A program made the translations under genes and the position numbers. A model generated the notes under the pieces. That model saw only the letters and a list, made by a program, of their open reading frames with translations, made no database searches and was not told the DNA's origin. Source: Enoplolaimus lenunculus (lineage: Eukaryota; Nematoda; Enoplea; Enoplida; Thoracostomopsidae). From it: a stretch of 64,000 nt of DNA. The stretch is taken from NCBI GenBank assembly GCA_030248215.1, contig JASANG010003752.1:496001-560000 (forward strand). Reading direction: 5' to 3'. The first letter of the stretch is position 1; each line of letters begins with the position of its first letter. Shown here in pieces: positions 1 to 11,034 of the stretch.

Positions 1-504
1 ACTCAATCGGACCTGTGGCATGCATCTTCTTATATACGTTGTTAGAGGCCAAGACCAGCGTAAGTCCATACGAACCGCCGAAATCTGCTATATACGCGAT
101 TTGCCTCAAGTATAATAAAACGCGGATAAGATTTTATAGGCATACATCTTTCTTTGTACCTAATAAGTAGGACTCAAGGAATTGGTGTGGAAACAGAGCT
201 ATGACCAAAATAACACACAGACCTAATCCACAACGTAAGCCTAACAGCTGAAAGCGTACGTAATTATTGTGCCGTAAAATTGGAGATGAAATTAATTATA
301 TCAGTGGATCTTCCGGTCGTCCCTACAGTGTTGAAAGCGCTGGCTAATATAGGTCTACTTCATCCGATGATAGTGAACATGATTACTGCGAACGTTTCCT
401 CACATAGCTTCCGTAGTATATACATAAATACTTTAGTGTTTACAACAGTATATATCCCACCGTGTTTAACAATTGCAACACGTATACATAGTACTAAATC
501 ACCA

Positions 505-605
505 CAAGACGTGACAGCCCCCTCGGGCTCGAGCGTCGAGCTCCTACAGCTGAGTGGTGATGGTATACGCCTCCCACTCCAATCACTGGAGTTCGAATCC
601 TAGCA
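505..605 (+). repeat. tRNA-derived SINE-like fragment
   Basis: The sequence carries an A-box-like CAGCTGAGTGGTGATGG and a B-box GGAGTTCGAATCC about 40 bases apart, the layout of a tRNA-derived pol III promoter. The acceptor-stem pairing and CCA end of a true tRNA are not visible, so a SINE head or tRNA pseudogene is the better reading. Confidence 0.4.
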
Positions 606-1149
606 TAAAAGTAGGTCTCAGGGGAAATAGAAAATATTCATGTGAGAAAGGGTTAATGTAACTTGCTATTTTGAACCCAACACTAGAAACACAAGAATAC
701 CACCAGTTTCTATCAACATCCATTAATTTCACAAACAGAAAAAATTATTTAAATCCTGACTTAACTTGACCTGCCAAACGTAAGCAAAGTGTCGACTCAA
801 GTTTAGTCAAAGTTAAGTCATGTCGCCGCAACCAGCCTATTGCATTTTAAAAATTGATGCCGCGTAGTTAGGCTGTCTTATTGTTGGTGTGTATGTTGCT
901 AGCAAGCACACATTTACAGTGCACCGTGCCATGTATGATTTATACTGTCTCAATATTAGCAGCATTGTTTCTGCTGACACGATTGATATAAAAATTCTTC
1001 ATATGTATATATAAGGATGTATCGCATTGACTGTCTCTGGGACTCTTGTCCGTTATGAGCACATACAATATATTTCAGTGCGCTGTATGTATGCTAGCCA
1101 GCAGCATACGTTTCGGTATATGGTTGAGGAGAAAAATAGTTGCATAGGT

Positions 1150-1245
1150 GACACACGTGGCGCAGCGGTGGAGCAGTTGCCTAAAAATCGTTGGTTGCTA
1201 GCTCAAACACCTAACCGACTGGTAAACTGCCGAGCTATGAACACG
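1150..1245 (+). repeat. tRNA-derived SINE-like fragment
   Basis: CGTGGCGCAGCGGTGGAGCA matches the A-box half found again at 40965 in a better-preserved copy. The B-box half is degraded. Confidence 0.35.
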
Positions 1246-1840
1246 GTTTTTAGTCGAAGATCCGATGAAAGGTACAACCTTACTTACCTACACAAACTAG
1301 AGTGACATGCCGTGAGTGCAATAAACATGCATTCAAAACAGAATAGACAGTTAAATGCCTCCAACCATGCGGCTTTGAATTCAGCATTCGGATTAGTCTT
1401 AGTAAAATGCAATACTTTTACTGCTTTGACTAGCTATGTATATTCCAGATTTTTTATTCTGCCGGTTATCTAGCAGGATTTTAAACAATATTTAAACATC
1501 GTGTACAAGAAAACAAGCCCTTTATTTCTGAAGCAAATAATTCTAACCAACGGCGTAGCTTATACTTCAAATGAATTGACAATAACAACTCTTGAGGCTG
1601 CCTGGTCGTTAAGAGTACTCCGACGCCGTTAATCTGAACCAAAATGCAGAAAAAACTTGCACAAATTTTCTTAATCAATTAACTCTGACACCTTTCCACT
1701 ATAAGCAGCGATGTTCTCCAGCGCTTTGAGAAAAGTGAATGACTACTTGTTGCAGCATACAAAAAATGGAGTGTTTCTTTATTGATACTGGAGAAATATA
1801 GCTAGGTGCAAGAATCAAAAAACTTGGGTAAAACATATTA

Positions 1841-1898
1841 TAAGAGACACTACCGTGTCCTTATGATAATAAGAGACACTACCGTGTCCTTATGATAA
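1841..1898. repeat. 29-bp tandem duplication
   Basis: The unit beginning TAAGAGACACTACCGTGTCC occurs twice in a row without change, so the duplication is recent. Confidence 0.9.
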
Positions 1899-2149
1899 CT
1901 ATGCTATTTTACTGAAGTTGAGCAATTTCCGCAGTTTTAACGTTTGCGAATCATGCACCAACACGTTACGGTGGCATTTTCCGCAAACTATCGTAACAGA
2001 TGGCAATGAACAAAGCTAGACGCATGAAACAAAGAAAACTCTTCTCATGAACGCTGAGCCCCCTGACCATCCTCTAGCGATGCCACACACTCAACATATA
2101 TTAACTGTATCCGCATAGCTACTGAAAGACAGAAATTCGGTGCACTTAA

Positions 2150-2240
2150 CAGACTTGGTTACCTAGGCTAAAGCTTAGGCTCAGAATTAATTTTAGGTTT
2201 AGACTTAGGCTAAGGTTTAGGCTTAGGCCTCTTGCTGCTT
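2150..2240 (-). repeat. TTAGGC-like array fragment
   Basis: Degenerate GGCTTAGG / AGGTTTAGG units without recognisable termini. Likely a decayed member of families A or B. A second array with the same character lies at 2570..2632. Confidence 0.6.
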
Positions 2241-2569
2241 TCGAAACCTCTGAATCTATTAGACCGGTCACCATCCGGGCAAACAAAAATACGAAGCAAT
2301 ATATAACAGCTGTAGCGTAAACTTTAATACACGCATACATCTAAATAAAAGAACATTGTCTGAAACGTTAATGCTGAGCGTATGAAACGTTATGTATATT
2401 GCTTGGCATGTGTTTACGGTGCTGGCATATATGTGTGGGGGATCAGAAGTTTCAGAGAAAGGCTAATTGCAAAATGAAGGCGAGATGGGTCCCGATTGGG
2501 TCCGAATTTAACACAAAGCCTAAAAAGTCGCACACCAACGACCTAAGACTCGTGCAGACATTTTACATT

Positions 2570-2632
2570 TAGGTTTTGGCTTAGGCTTAGGTTTAGGCTT
2601 AGGCTTAGGTTTAGGATTAGGTTTAGTAGGCA
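2570..2632 (-). repeat. TTAGGC-like array fragment
   Basis: GGCTTAGGTTTAGGCTTAGG type units, about ten hexamers, with no clear ends. The flanking text (AAGTAGAAAATAAA..AGTACGTG) recurs at 2835, hinting at a local duplication with the hexamer inside it. Confidence 0.6.
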
Positions 2633-2934
2633 GGCCGTAAAAGAAGTAGAAAATAAAAAGTACGTGTGCATAGCGGGTCTGAATTTAATCCAAAGCCTAA
2701 ATAACTGAGCACCAATGATCATATGACTCCCGAAGACAAATTTGCATGTTAAAATTTTTACGATGTAGAGAATTATTGCTCGGGAATTCGTCGAAGGCAC
2801 ACCCAGTATATCAAGACGTTTAGGTTTAGGTTTAAAGTAGAAAATAAACAAGTACGTGTACATAGCGGGTTATAAAGTTTTGTTGTCGAATTCAGCATAA
2901 CATATTATTGATGAACTTATGCCGTATGTAAAGG

Positions 2935-3143
2935 TGTCCCATGTATAGAACTGGGCCGGAACAGTAGTATAAGCATATTCCTAAGCCTAAGCGTAAGCGT
3001 AAGCCTAAGCCTAAGCGTATTAATCAGCCTATTCCTAAGCCTTTGGCTAAGCCTAAGCCTATGCAAAAAATTAGTCTTAAGCTTAAACTGACTCTATTAT
3101 AGCCCCTCCGGAAAACAATCCGGCCCTGTTCTATACATGGGCT
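2935..3143. mobile_element. Family A hAT-like MITE with TAAGCC array
   Basis: Inverted ends (G)CCCATGTATAGAACTGGGCC and GGCCCTGTTCTATACATGGG, with target duplication GTAAAGGT / GCAAAGGT (8 bp, one mismatch). The inside is an array of TAAGCC/TAAGCG hexamers. No coding capacity. The 8-bp duplication points to mobilisation by a hAT transposase encoded elsewhere. Confidence 0.85.
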
Positions 3144-4071
3144 GCAAAGGTCAACAACATGCCGAAGCAGGGGTAATTACAACGCTGATTTAATGGATCT
3201 GTAGCCGACAACTCTTATTTTTTATACTGAGTACAATTCCGGGGAGGTATTCCTGACCCGTTTTCTCAGTTTTCTGCTACAAATCTGCAGTCATATCTTT
3301 AAATCTTAGACTTTTACCGCATCTGTGCCACCCACGCTCTTGTACAAACCCAGTTTCCCTTTCCAGAATTTTCAATATTCTACAAGAGTAAATTCAAAGT
3401 TATAAATCTTAAATTTTATTTCAATTTACCACCTGTGAATTTTGTAGTTTTCAATTTCCCTCTTGTCTCTTAAACTGAAAATACCGTATCCCACACGATT
3501 CGAGTTCACCAAATGTAATTTCCTCCTGCGAATGGTTGTTAAAACATCAAGTAGTGATTTAAATTAACCTTTTGAATCCAATTGACCTTTTGACTAAATT
3601 TTAAAATTTACATGTACTACTACTCTATTTTTTGTTTTCTGTTTGCCGTCTGAGCACTTTGCGTTTGCTCAGACGGCTAATTGACGATTTTAATTTCCAC
3701 AGCACGGACGCAAATTAAAGTGGACGGTGCATAAGTCGGTGCATTTACAACACCCATGAACAGGAAACAGAAAGCTGCTACGTGAACTGTGATGCACATG
3801 ATTACATCTGGCGATGAGCCCGTCAGAAGTTTTGGATAGTAAAAATAAGCTTGTCAACTTTTTGTCTTTCACAAGTGGGGGGGGGGTCAAAACGCCTACT
3901 AAGATTTATACTCAAAAAGTGGGCGGGGTCAATGTCCCCCCACCCGCCTCCCCTGGATTGGCGCCCATAAGCCGAAGTACTTCTTCATTATAAGACCAGA
4001 CATGTTTATGCATGTCTTACCTAACCACTCACTTCTTATGGTTGTTCACCGTGAAACTTACACGTATTCAC

Positions 4072-4292
4072 CGCCGGGAAAGGTTTTCGCCAACGATGGC
4101 TCCGCTGCGATACATTTGTTGTTCGCTTACGTTCTCGGCTAGCGTATGGGACACGTCTGGATCAGAGTTTGGTTCGATACTGTTGTCAGAACTGCTGTCG
4201 GCGCTTTTTGATGCGATTAGTTCGGCTTCCAAACCGTAGTCCTGGTCGTTATCGGACCTGGTTTCCACCTCTGTCCAGATTGGAATCCGTCA
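4072..4292 (-). CDS. Acidic Ser/Asp/Glu-rich exon fragment, unrecognised
   Basis: An open frame of about 73 codons reads through SKSADSSSDNSIEPNSDPD and ends at a possible donor (GCG|GTGAAT) just before an in-frame TGA. No ATG opens this frame. An ATG at about 4300 lies in another frame. Acidic segments of this kind occur at the N-termini of piggyBac-type transposases and of many nuclear proteins, and nothing here decides between them. The neighbouring palindromic element at 4370..4755 begins just upstream. It may be a fragment of a larger gene or of a DNA transposon. Confidence 0.35.
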
Positions 4293-4369
4293 TTAGTACA
4301 ACCTCTTTACGATTTGCAAAAAGTTCTGACACAAATGTGCGATGAGACATTGGCTGGGTTTCTGAAATC

Positions 4370-4755
4370 TTACTTAAGTATTTACTTAGCTTATACTTAA
4401 GTAATTGCTTAAGTCGCAGATTTATGTAATGTTAACTTTTTGCGCAAAAACACATGAACGCCAAATGTCAACCATTGTCATAAGAATAAAGTAATTTAGC
4501 TTTAAATTAAGGAAACATCACGAGCCTACAGTTTCAATTAGACCAAGGTTAGTATGTCTGAACGGTTAGAGCCTACGGTTTCAATTACACCAAGGTTAGT
4601 ATGTCTGAACGGTTAGAGCCTACAGTTTTAATTACACCAAGGTTAGTATGTCTGAACGGTTAATTTGCAATATATCAAGTTTAGTCAGCGACTTAAGCAT
4701 TTACTTAAGTACACTTCTTTTAAAAACCACAAAATAGTTAAGTAAATACTTAGCA
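4370..4755. mobile_element. Palindromic TTAAG-rich element with internal 47-bp minisatellite
   Basis: Outer arms with ACTTAAGTATTTACTTAGC on the left and its inverse GTTAAGTAAATACTTAGCAC on the right enclose three tandem 47-bp units (4522..4568, 4569..4615, 4616..4662) containing ACCAAGGTTAGTATGTCTGA. Probably a MITE whose inside has expanded. Confidence 0.6.
4522..4662. repeat. 47-bp minisatellite, three copies
   Basis: Units begin GAGCCTAC(A/G)GTTT and end CTGAACGGTTA; they differ at only a few positions. Confidence 0.9.
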
Positions 4756-5263
4756 CGGACTTGATTATGGGTCATCCACGTAATACTGTCTACGCTACTG
4801 TAAAAAATTGTCCACACACCTGGTTTTAAGGGCGGGACATAACGACGAACATTTGCCAGCACGCTCCACCTTCGCAGCCAGAAATTTCTGGATCCGCCGC
4901 TGACTACATGCATGGTTTTATGGTCACTAATTTTGGTAGCACTGTATCACAAGCTTATGTTACGCCCCGTGATAAAACGATTAGTTTCTAGCGATTCAAT
5001 GTCAGTTGTTTATGGCCCGAATCTGTTCGGTCGACGCTTATTAGAGTAACAACATCATTTTAATCACATCCCGGTTGCGAGAACAAAAGCAAACATTTAT
5101 TAATTAAATATAAGCAAACTAAAAGCACATGGTTAAAGCCATAACAAAACATTTTACGCCATTTCCAAGTATCACTTTTTAAGTACAAGCTCTGAAATCT
5201 TTAGCTTACACATAGATAACTTTTATCTATGCTCAAAATTCTACATTACCTGAAAGAGTATGT

Positions 5264-5458
5264 TTAGCAATCACAGCACAAGAATGAGTTTGGTACATCC
5301 GCAGGTCTGCCACCAGCTTCGGCTCCACCAGAAACTCCACCTGCTGCTTCAGCTGTGGCAGAATTTCCGGTGAAGGTTTCGACAATATCGGTAGTGAAAT
5401 TTGTTATAGTTTGACAAAAACTGAATCGTGCTGTGCGTTTTGTTTTGGCTGCGTCGGA
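5264..5458 (-). CDS. Terminal exon, unrecognised protein ending in CCDC
   Basis: The acceptor TTTAAAACAG is followed by 64 codons and a TAA, starting SDAAKTKRTARFSFCQTITN. A Gly/Ala-rich stretch follows (about residues 34-54 of the exon) and the protein ends NSFLCCDC. A possible upstream exon ends at 5676 with a strong donor (GAG|GTGAAA) in the same phase and would add FGALCATVCVRVQAE. The terminal C-x-C resembles a geranylgeranylation motif of Rab-type GTPases, but no GTPase motif is visible, so no function is assigned. It lies only 590 bases beyond the stop of the membrane-protein gene on the same strand. It is either a separate small gene or an alternative last exon. Confidence 0.45.
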   Translation of the reverse strand, partial: SDAAKTKRTARFSFCQTITNFTTDIVETFTGNSATAEAAGGVSGGAEAGGRPADVPNSFLCCDC

Positions 5459-5637
5459 CTGTTTTAAAGAACAAATTGTCGGGATTACTTGAAAAAATAA
5501 GACCAAAACCGAAATTTTTTGACAGTTACTTGATAGATATTTGCTAAAAAAATCAAATTAAACATTATTTTAATTGCGTAATTTCGTTTCACCCTGGCTT
5601 CACCGGAAGCTCAGGGTTTACATCCGTTTCCGACAAA

Positions 5638-5643
5638 TTTTAT
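5638..5643 (-). promoter_or_regulatory. Candidate polyadenylation signal AATAAA
   Basis: The minus strand reads CCAATAAAATT about 400 bases past the stop of the three-exon membrane-protein gene. It is the canonical hexamer and would end a short 3' UTR. It also falls between two candidate exons of the next minus-strand gene, so its use is not certain. Confidence 0.35.
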
Positions 5644-5767
5644 TGGCCTTCAGCTCCTGATGCGGTATTTTTCACCTCCGCTTGCACTCTCACACAGACG
5701 GTCGCGCAAAGGGCACCAAAATGTTGAAAACTAGAACCCCACCTTAGTAGTACTTGCTATGCCAATA

Positions 5768-5815
5768 CAAATATATATATATATATATTATTTATATATA
5801 TACATATTTATATAT
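5768..5815. repeat. AT microsatellite
   Basis: TATATA dinucleotide run with interruptions. Similar AT tracts lie at 20935..20995 and 24505..24582. Confidence 0.85.
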
Positions 5816-6044
5816 GTCATCTCTTTTTTCTTCGATACTTTTGCGGTTACCTGGTTGAAATACCCATACTTCTAGGTTTACGATTTTCAATACGATACTT
5901 CGATGCTTTTACAAAATAAAGTCAAATTTAGAGTTGTGCAATTTGGCAATTTTCTATTAACCTTCATCCTTCATCGGAAACCCAAACTATAGAGTCCGGA
6001 CCGTAACGTCAACAAAAATGTAGCTATGGGTATTAATATTCGCT

Positions 6045-9000
6045 TTAATAGTATCCCGTATAACTATAATTATTCAATTTCGGCGCACCGTTTTGGCCTA
6101 AACCGCTGCCATTAGCGTCGATGTCAGGCTTAGCTATGTCATCGTCGCAACCAGTGGCAATAATAAATCGTTGTTGCTCGTCAACATGTTGTTGCTGTTG
6201 TTGCTGTTGTTGATGTTGTTGTGATTGCGATGCGATTATATCACGAACAGAACGATTTCCAAGCGTTCCACACGCCGAATTATTACCGTCATCACTAGAA
6301 CGAAATTCTTCTGCGCTCGCTAAATGTTGAGGTTGAACACTCGCCAGTGGAATAGTGGCACTCGATTGAGGGGTGTTTGGGGTATCAACTTGGCGACCCC
6401 TGTTCGGGTTTCGATTATAGACTTTCGCTTCGTATACGCCACCCCCCAAGCATGACGCATCATAAGCCCGATTACTGGTTTGACTGTACGCGTTTGGAGA
6501 TCCATTAGCGTAAATTACGTTATTGGAATGATTTGGCGGATCCATTGGTTCAAGGGGGCTATGAAGCAACAATGTGGCGCCCCCGTTTTTGTCTTGGCCT
6601 TTGTAGCGTGACACGTGCGTCGGTGGACTCTGCTCTTTACGGCCGGCTTTCGACGAAAATCGTTGATGTATTCGCATACACGAATAACCGAGTATCGCAC
6701 ATAATACTGATAGTATTGTCAGGCATAAAACAATGCCTAGAAAAATATTTAATGTGTTTTACGCAGTAGATAAAAATCTGGCCCTTGTACACTTTTACTA
6801 CAAATTCTGGCTTCGGCATTGGGTAATAGTTTAGGCTTTGGCATGGTTGAAATTTTTCGTACACCTAAACCTAAGCCCAAATACGAAAAGCCTATGCGTG
6901 TGTGGGATGATCAACATCCAAAACTTATAATCGCATTAGAATTTTAGGTTACCTATGGTAGGTTGACAGACGTAAATTTTTTCCTGCTTCAAATATAAAT
7001 GAACAAACTTCTTCCAATTTAAAAATTATATGAACTGCAACAGATTTTACGCGTAGTTTCACCTCAATACGCAATTCAAAAACCCAAACTATTGAATAAA
7101 TACGCTAGTGATTAGCTTTTAAATAGGCAACTGAACGTATCTGGCTGCTTTAGAGTGACGTATTCTCCAGACATCTGTATATTTAGTCGACAATTGTTGG
7201 AAATAACCTGTCAATCAAATTTTGAGTCAAGATAACTCGTATCAAGTGCGACCGGATACGTTTGTATAAGATTTGCTTAGACATATCCGCGAAACGAAAT
7301 TGCTGTGTTCAGCAATTGAAAGTAAATACAACCCGTTATATATATGGAGAAGTTAACTTTTTATGAACGCTACTTTGAAAAATCAAGGTATATACTGTAG
7401 TGACACGAATAAGAGGGGGACTGATATTTATTTCGCCTCTTCAGACAGCACCCCCTGTTATTCGGTTACGGATTGTTAATTATTTTTAACCCGCCCTCCG
7501 CTACCTTTCGTTACTGATATATATCCGGTATTGCAACTATCTGTTGAATTAAACGTTTATTTGTCTTGTGTCAATAGCTTTAGCGATTAATGTTTTCTAT
7601 TGTAGTTGTAGGTTTTACTGCATTTTCAACTCACATGTATCAAGATTACCAGTTAGAAATCAAATGGATTTCTTGTCCGCACACTCTTTCAGCCATCTTT
7701 TTCTCACTACCAATCTCTGTCTATCTAGAAATCCTGAACCAAAAACATTTCAATTTTGACAGCAACTTTTCATTCATACAAATTTTGACGAAATTTTTGG
7801 CCAATGTTAACAAGTGCCTGCCCACTAAAGCTAAGGTTAAGTTAAACCTAAACCTAAGCGTAAATGTTTAAACATAAGCCTAAGCATCTCACAAGTTCTT
7901 CAGTCCCTATTAACACGGACCAGGTTTTGATATATGTTTGGCCGTATTCTAAAAATATGCAGTACCCATCTGCTGATAGCTCTCTAAAAAGTGTGCAGCA
8001 TCTATCAAAAGTTAGTGATAGGTTTTATAGTTTTTGAATCTGTAAAAACGAGTTCTGAAATTGAGCCATATTTTTGCATTTGATTTGTTCTACTTCTCGG
8101 TCAATTTTGTCAGATACGATTTGCGGAAGTTAGTCAGTTTGAAAACCTATCACTAACTGGTGACAGATGCTTTTTGAAAATATTGACATTTACCTGTTAG
8201 CACAAACAGCGTAAAATAATTTCGTTTCCCGTTTACCGCGATCAGCTCTGATCCTCTAGAATTTCGGCCATCACCGGGCTGTTTGGCGTTATTTTGACTA
8301 GTTAACATATCGCATTGTCGTCCGTGATAAAACGGTGCACACATTGCACTAATTTCGACTCCTAACGAAAAACAATCGCCTTCTAAGTTAGTGACCTGTG
8401 TTGGTTTGTGAACGCGGTCGCTAACGTTGACTGCAAGGGACGCAGTGTATTCACAACTTGAAAACCGTGAGCCACCAGCAAGCTCTAGCCAAATAAGCAC
8501 CTTTGTCTTCACACCTGAAATTGACATACTACACTATTTTAACAGTTACGTGTTTTAAGTTGTTTTACCAAAAACATTAATGATATTTTAATTTTGACTC
8601 TACTTTTGGGTAAAGGAATCAATTGTCAATCTGATTTGCCGTACTGTATTGACCCGAATAAGAGGGGGACGTAATAAGAGGGGGGTCGCCATTTTTGAGT
8701 ACCAAATCAATAGGAGTCCGTATCCCTAATAAGTGTTCGTAAGCGGATAGAGTCCCTAAGCCCTAATTAGAGTCCATAAATGTCAATTAACCCTAATTGT
8801 AGCGCATAAATGACTCCAGGACCAAACTAAATTTGAGTTCGATACTTTAAAGCGTATATACTTAAATTTTGAAAGTACATTCCTAAGTATAGCCTTGCAT
8901 TATCGCCCTAAACGTTTAATTCAACGGACAGTTGCAGTACCGAATATATATTGTTAACGAAGAACAGTGGAGGGCGGGTTAAAAATAAATAACAGTCCGT

Positions 9001-9907
9001 AACCGAATAACCAGGGGGGTACCCGCTGGAGAGGCCAAATAAATATCAGTCCCCCTCCTCTTATTCGGGTCACTACAGTACCATTTTGAAGAAAATTGTC
9101 CTAAAATATATGCGAGGCAGTTAAAAGTCAACGGATTATCATTGATTAGTTTCAATTAGCAAAGTTAGCCCCCACCCTCCAGAAACGAAGTAAGCCTCCT
9201 TAGGAACAAAGTTAGCCTCCCCCCTAGGAACAAAGTTAGCCTCCCCCTAGGAACAAAATTAGCGTCCCCCCAGGAACGGAGGGTGCGCCAAAAACGCAAC
9301 TCGTGCTGGATACATTGTTTTCTACACAGAATCTACCCGTTTGCATACTATTGTCTTAGAGTCATCAAGGTGTTCAAAACGCAACATATATACATAATAA
9401 AAACAACACAAATTCAGCTATTAAACATATTAATTTACGTTCAACATTAACAGCAACAGGATTCAAGAACGACGGTCCGCCTTGCAGTAATGGTTGTCCA
9501 CGTCGAGGTAAACTCAGCCATTTCCAGTAATGTTCACGAATATCGGTCAAATCTGTCGGTTCAAAATCATACTCAGGCCGCGAGTTGTGTTTTCGATGTC
9601 CTCCGTTGGATTCTGAAGGCGGCCACAGAAACGTTTGTTGTGCGGTCGCGTCGTCTTGGTGCGGTTGAACAACAACTGCCAGTGTCAATTCTGCAGTTTT
9701 AGTCATTGCACACTTGTGACAACGTTGGCATGTTGTATTGCACAACTGACGAAATGTTGTTTTGAGTTCCCAATTGGTAAATTTAAGCGTTACAAGCGTA
9801 TCTGCGGTTGAAGTACGAATTTGCGATGTTGCAACTACGAACACGACGCAAATGAGCAGTTTAGCAACGGTCAAAAGTATATTATTTGATTTGACACTAA
9901 TAGACAT
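6045..9907 (-). CDS. Single-pass membrane protein, DSL (Notch-ligand)-like, three exons
   Basis: Coding exons are 9907..9439, 8514..8194 and 6736..6045. They join in matching phases (C|GT giving Arg157, G|GC giving Gly264) into 493 residues. The acceptors read ATTTCAG and TTTTTCTAG, the donors C|GTAAAT and CAG|GTAAAT. The start is the ATG at 9907..9905; an in-frame TGA lies just upstream at about 9943. Residues 1-35 are a clear signal peptide. Cysteines cluster at 56-66 (CNTTCQRCHKC). Two cysteines at 177 and 203 precede CAPFYHGRQC at 215-224. The membrane helix is about 256-279. The tail (284-493) carries a Gln tract and ends in NYSYTGYY. In Delta/Jagged proteins an N-terminal C2-like domain leads into a DSL domain opening C-x3-Y-x-G-x2-C, which is the spacing seen here. 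The second half of DSL and all EGF repeats are absent, so Notch binding is inference. It could be another cysteine-poor surface receptor. Confidence 0.68.
7393..7590 (+). mobile_element. Family C element, left half only
   Basis: Starts TACTGTAGTGACACGAATAA and follows the family through GGTATTGCAACTATCTGTTG, then homology stops. It lies inside intron 2 of the membrane-protein gene, in the opposite sense to the gene. Confidence 0.75.
7946..8187. mobile_element. Family K MITE next to a splice donor
   Basis: Ends resemble CCGTATTCTCAAATGTGTG with inner arms CTATCA..AGTTAGTGATAGG and CCTATCACTAACTGGTGACA. The same layout is seen at 31022..31240 and about 10388..10615. Its right end stops some 6-9 bases inside intron 2, just past the exon-2 donor at 8193. 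Confidence 0.6.
8642..9080. mobile_element. Family C element, full length
   Basis: Inverted ends TACTGTATTGACCCGAATAA and TTATTCGGGTCACTACAGTA, about 440 bp, no open frame. The terminal TA on both sides fits a TA target duplication, as in Tc1/mariner-type elements. Inner motifs AATAGGAGTCCGTATCCC and TCCGTAAGCGGATAGAGTCC recur in every copy. It sits in intron 1 of the membrane-protein gene. Confidence 0.85.
9160..9286. repeat. About 24-bp tandem repeat, four to five units
   Basis: Units of the form AGGAACAAAGTTAGCCTCCC with small changes, within intron 1. Confidence 0.85.
9286..9385 (+). repeat. Interspersed repeat with GCCAAAAACGCAAC
   Basis: The block GCGCCAAAAACGCAACTCGT ... TTTTCTACACAGAA recurs at 13870..13975 and in part at 27520..27560. 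No coding signal. Confidence 0.55.
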
Positions 9908-10073
9908 GAGTATGGTATGAAGAAACACAGCTATCACATTTCAATAATTGTAACTATTTAGCGTTTAAAAGCAAACTGGGTGTATCTGAAGAAAAGTATA
10001 ATTACTTGATTTCTAGTTGGTACGCTAAAAGGTCACAAGCGTGTCAGCGCCTAACGCTGATAAAGGCCCGTAG

Positions 10074-10232
10074 GCGGCTCACCTTGCTAGGAGGAGGGGC
10101 TAAAAATTGTTCAGGAGAGGGATATAAGGTTTTTCGATGACTGACAAGCAAGGCTGACAATATTCTGGGGGGGGGGGGTAAAATTGTTCTAGGGGAACAG
10201 AAACCCACTTGGCACCCCTCTGGCTACGGATA
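10074..10232. mobile_element. Family D repeat
   Basis: Begins GGCCCGTAGGCGGCTCACCT and ends with TGGCTACGG, with the family's inner GGTTTTTCGATGACTGACAA. Homopolymer G runs are typical of this family. Confidence 0.75.
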
Positions 10233-10387
10233 TATCGTATTTTCTGACAGTAATCGTGATAAATGTGGTACCAAAAATAAAGTTGTCACATTTCACTGGT
10301 TCTAATTTTATTTGTAGATAGAAATTAAAGGATTTGAAGCTGAAAATTTAACTCGTTTCCGTAGTGTTTAACGCATCTTACTGCCAA

Positions 10388-10615
10388 CGCCCGTATTCTC
10401 AAATATGTGTAGCAACTATCAGTATCATTGCAGAATAAAAGGGTAGCTTCAAAGCTTGTTATATACATATCAATTTACCCTGTTGCAGTACACAAATTTC
10501 AGATTCGTAGCTGTATGACACTTCAATTGTTAAAGAAACGATCAATAACTAAGTGATAATAGGTGCTATGCACAGTTGAGAATGTGTTTTAAATTAGCAT
10601 CTTGAAGTTTAAAAC
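10388..10615. mobile_element. Family K MITE
   Basis: Left end CCCGTATTCTCAAATATGTG; right end TAGGTGCTATGCACAGTTGAGAATG in inverse orientation. Non-coding. Confidence 0.6.
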
Positions 10616-10689
10616 CTATGCTTATAAAAATCCGGACGACCCGGGGATATTCGCTTGATGTATCTAGAAATATACACGTTGACTTGAGT

Positions 10690-10862
10690 CTTTTTGCACT
10701 ATAAACTCTAGTGAGTTGATTAATCAACTCTGAGAACAAATTAGTTATTTCTGGCAATTTGTGCGTAAATAACATTTAAAATATTCGCTCACTCTGAGTT
10801 GATTTAATTCCAGAGTAATGGATTAAATTAACTCAGAATGAGTTCAATCAGTTCAGAATTCT
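10690..10862. repeat. Family G GAGTTGATTAATCAACTC repeat
   Basis: Multiple inverted GAGTTGA/TCAACTC motifs with AACTCAGAATGAGTT. A related copy lies at 35545..35792. Confidence 0.6.
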
Positions 10863-11034
10863 GAAGTCTGAAAGGTCTAATGCAGACTTAATGATTCATC
10901 TTATTTTGAATTAACATCAGTTCACTGGAGTTTACAGTCGGCAAACACTTCAACTGCGCTTTGTTCAGAAACGAATCTGTAAAATCAAGTTAAAAATTTC
11001 AAAATGTTTTAATATTTGTGACCCAAAATTAACA

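Noticed and set aside
505-605. A functional tRNA gene
   Set aside because: A- and B-box-like motifs are present but I cannot fold a complete cloverleaf with an acceptor stem; a SINE head or tRNA pseudogene is more likely.
2146-2863. Minus-strand frames ending in SLSLNLSLSLNL-type runs
   Set aside because: The leucine/serine runs are read-through of TTAGGC hexamers in transposon arrays. The same artefact occurs at 7590, 38189, 53165 and 61160.
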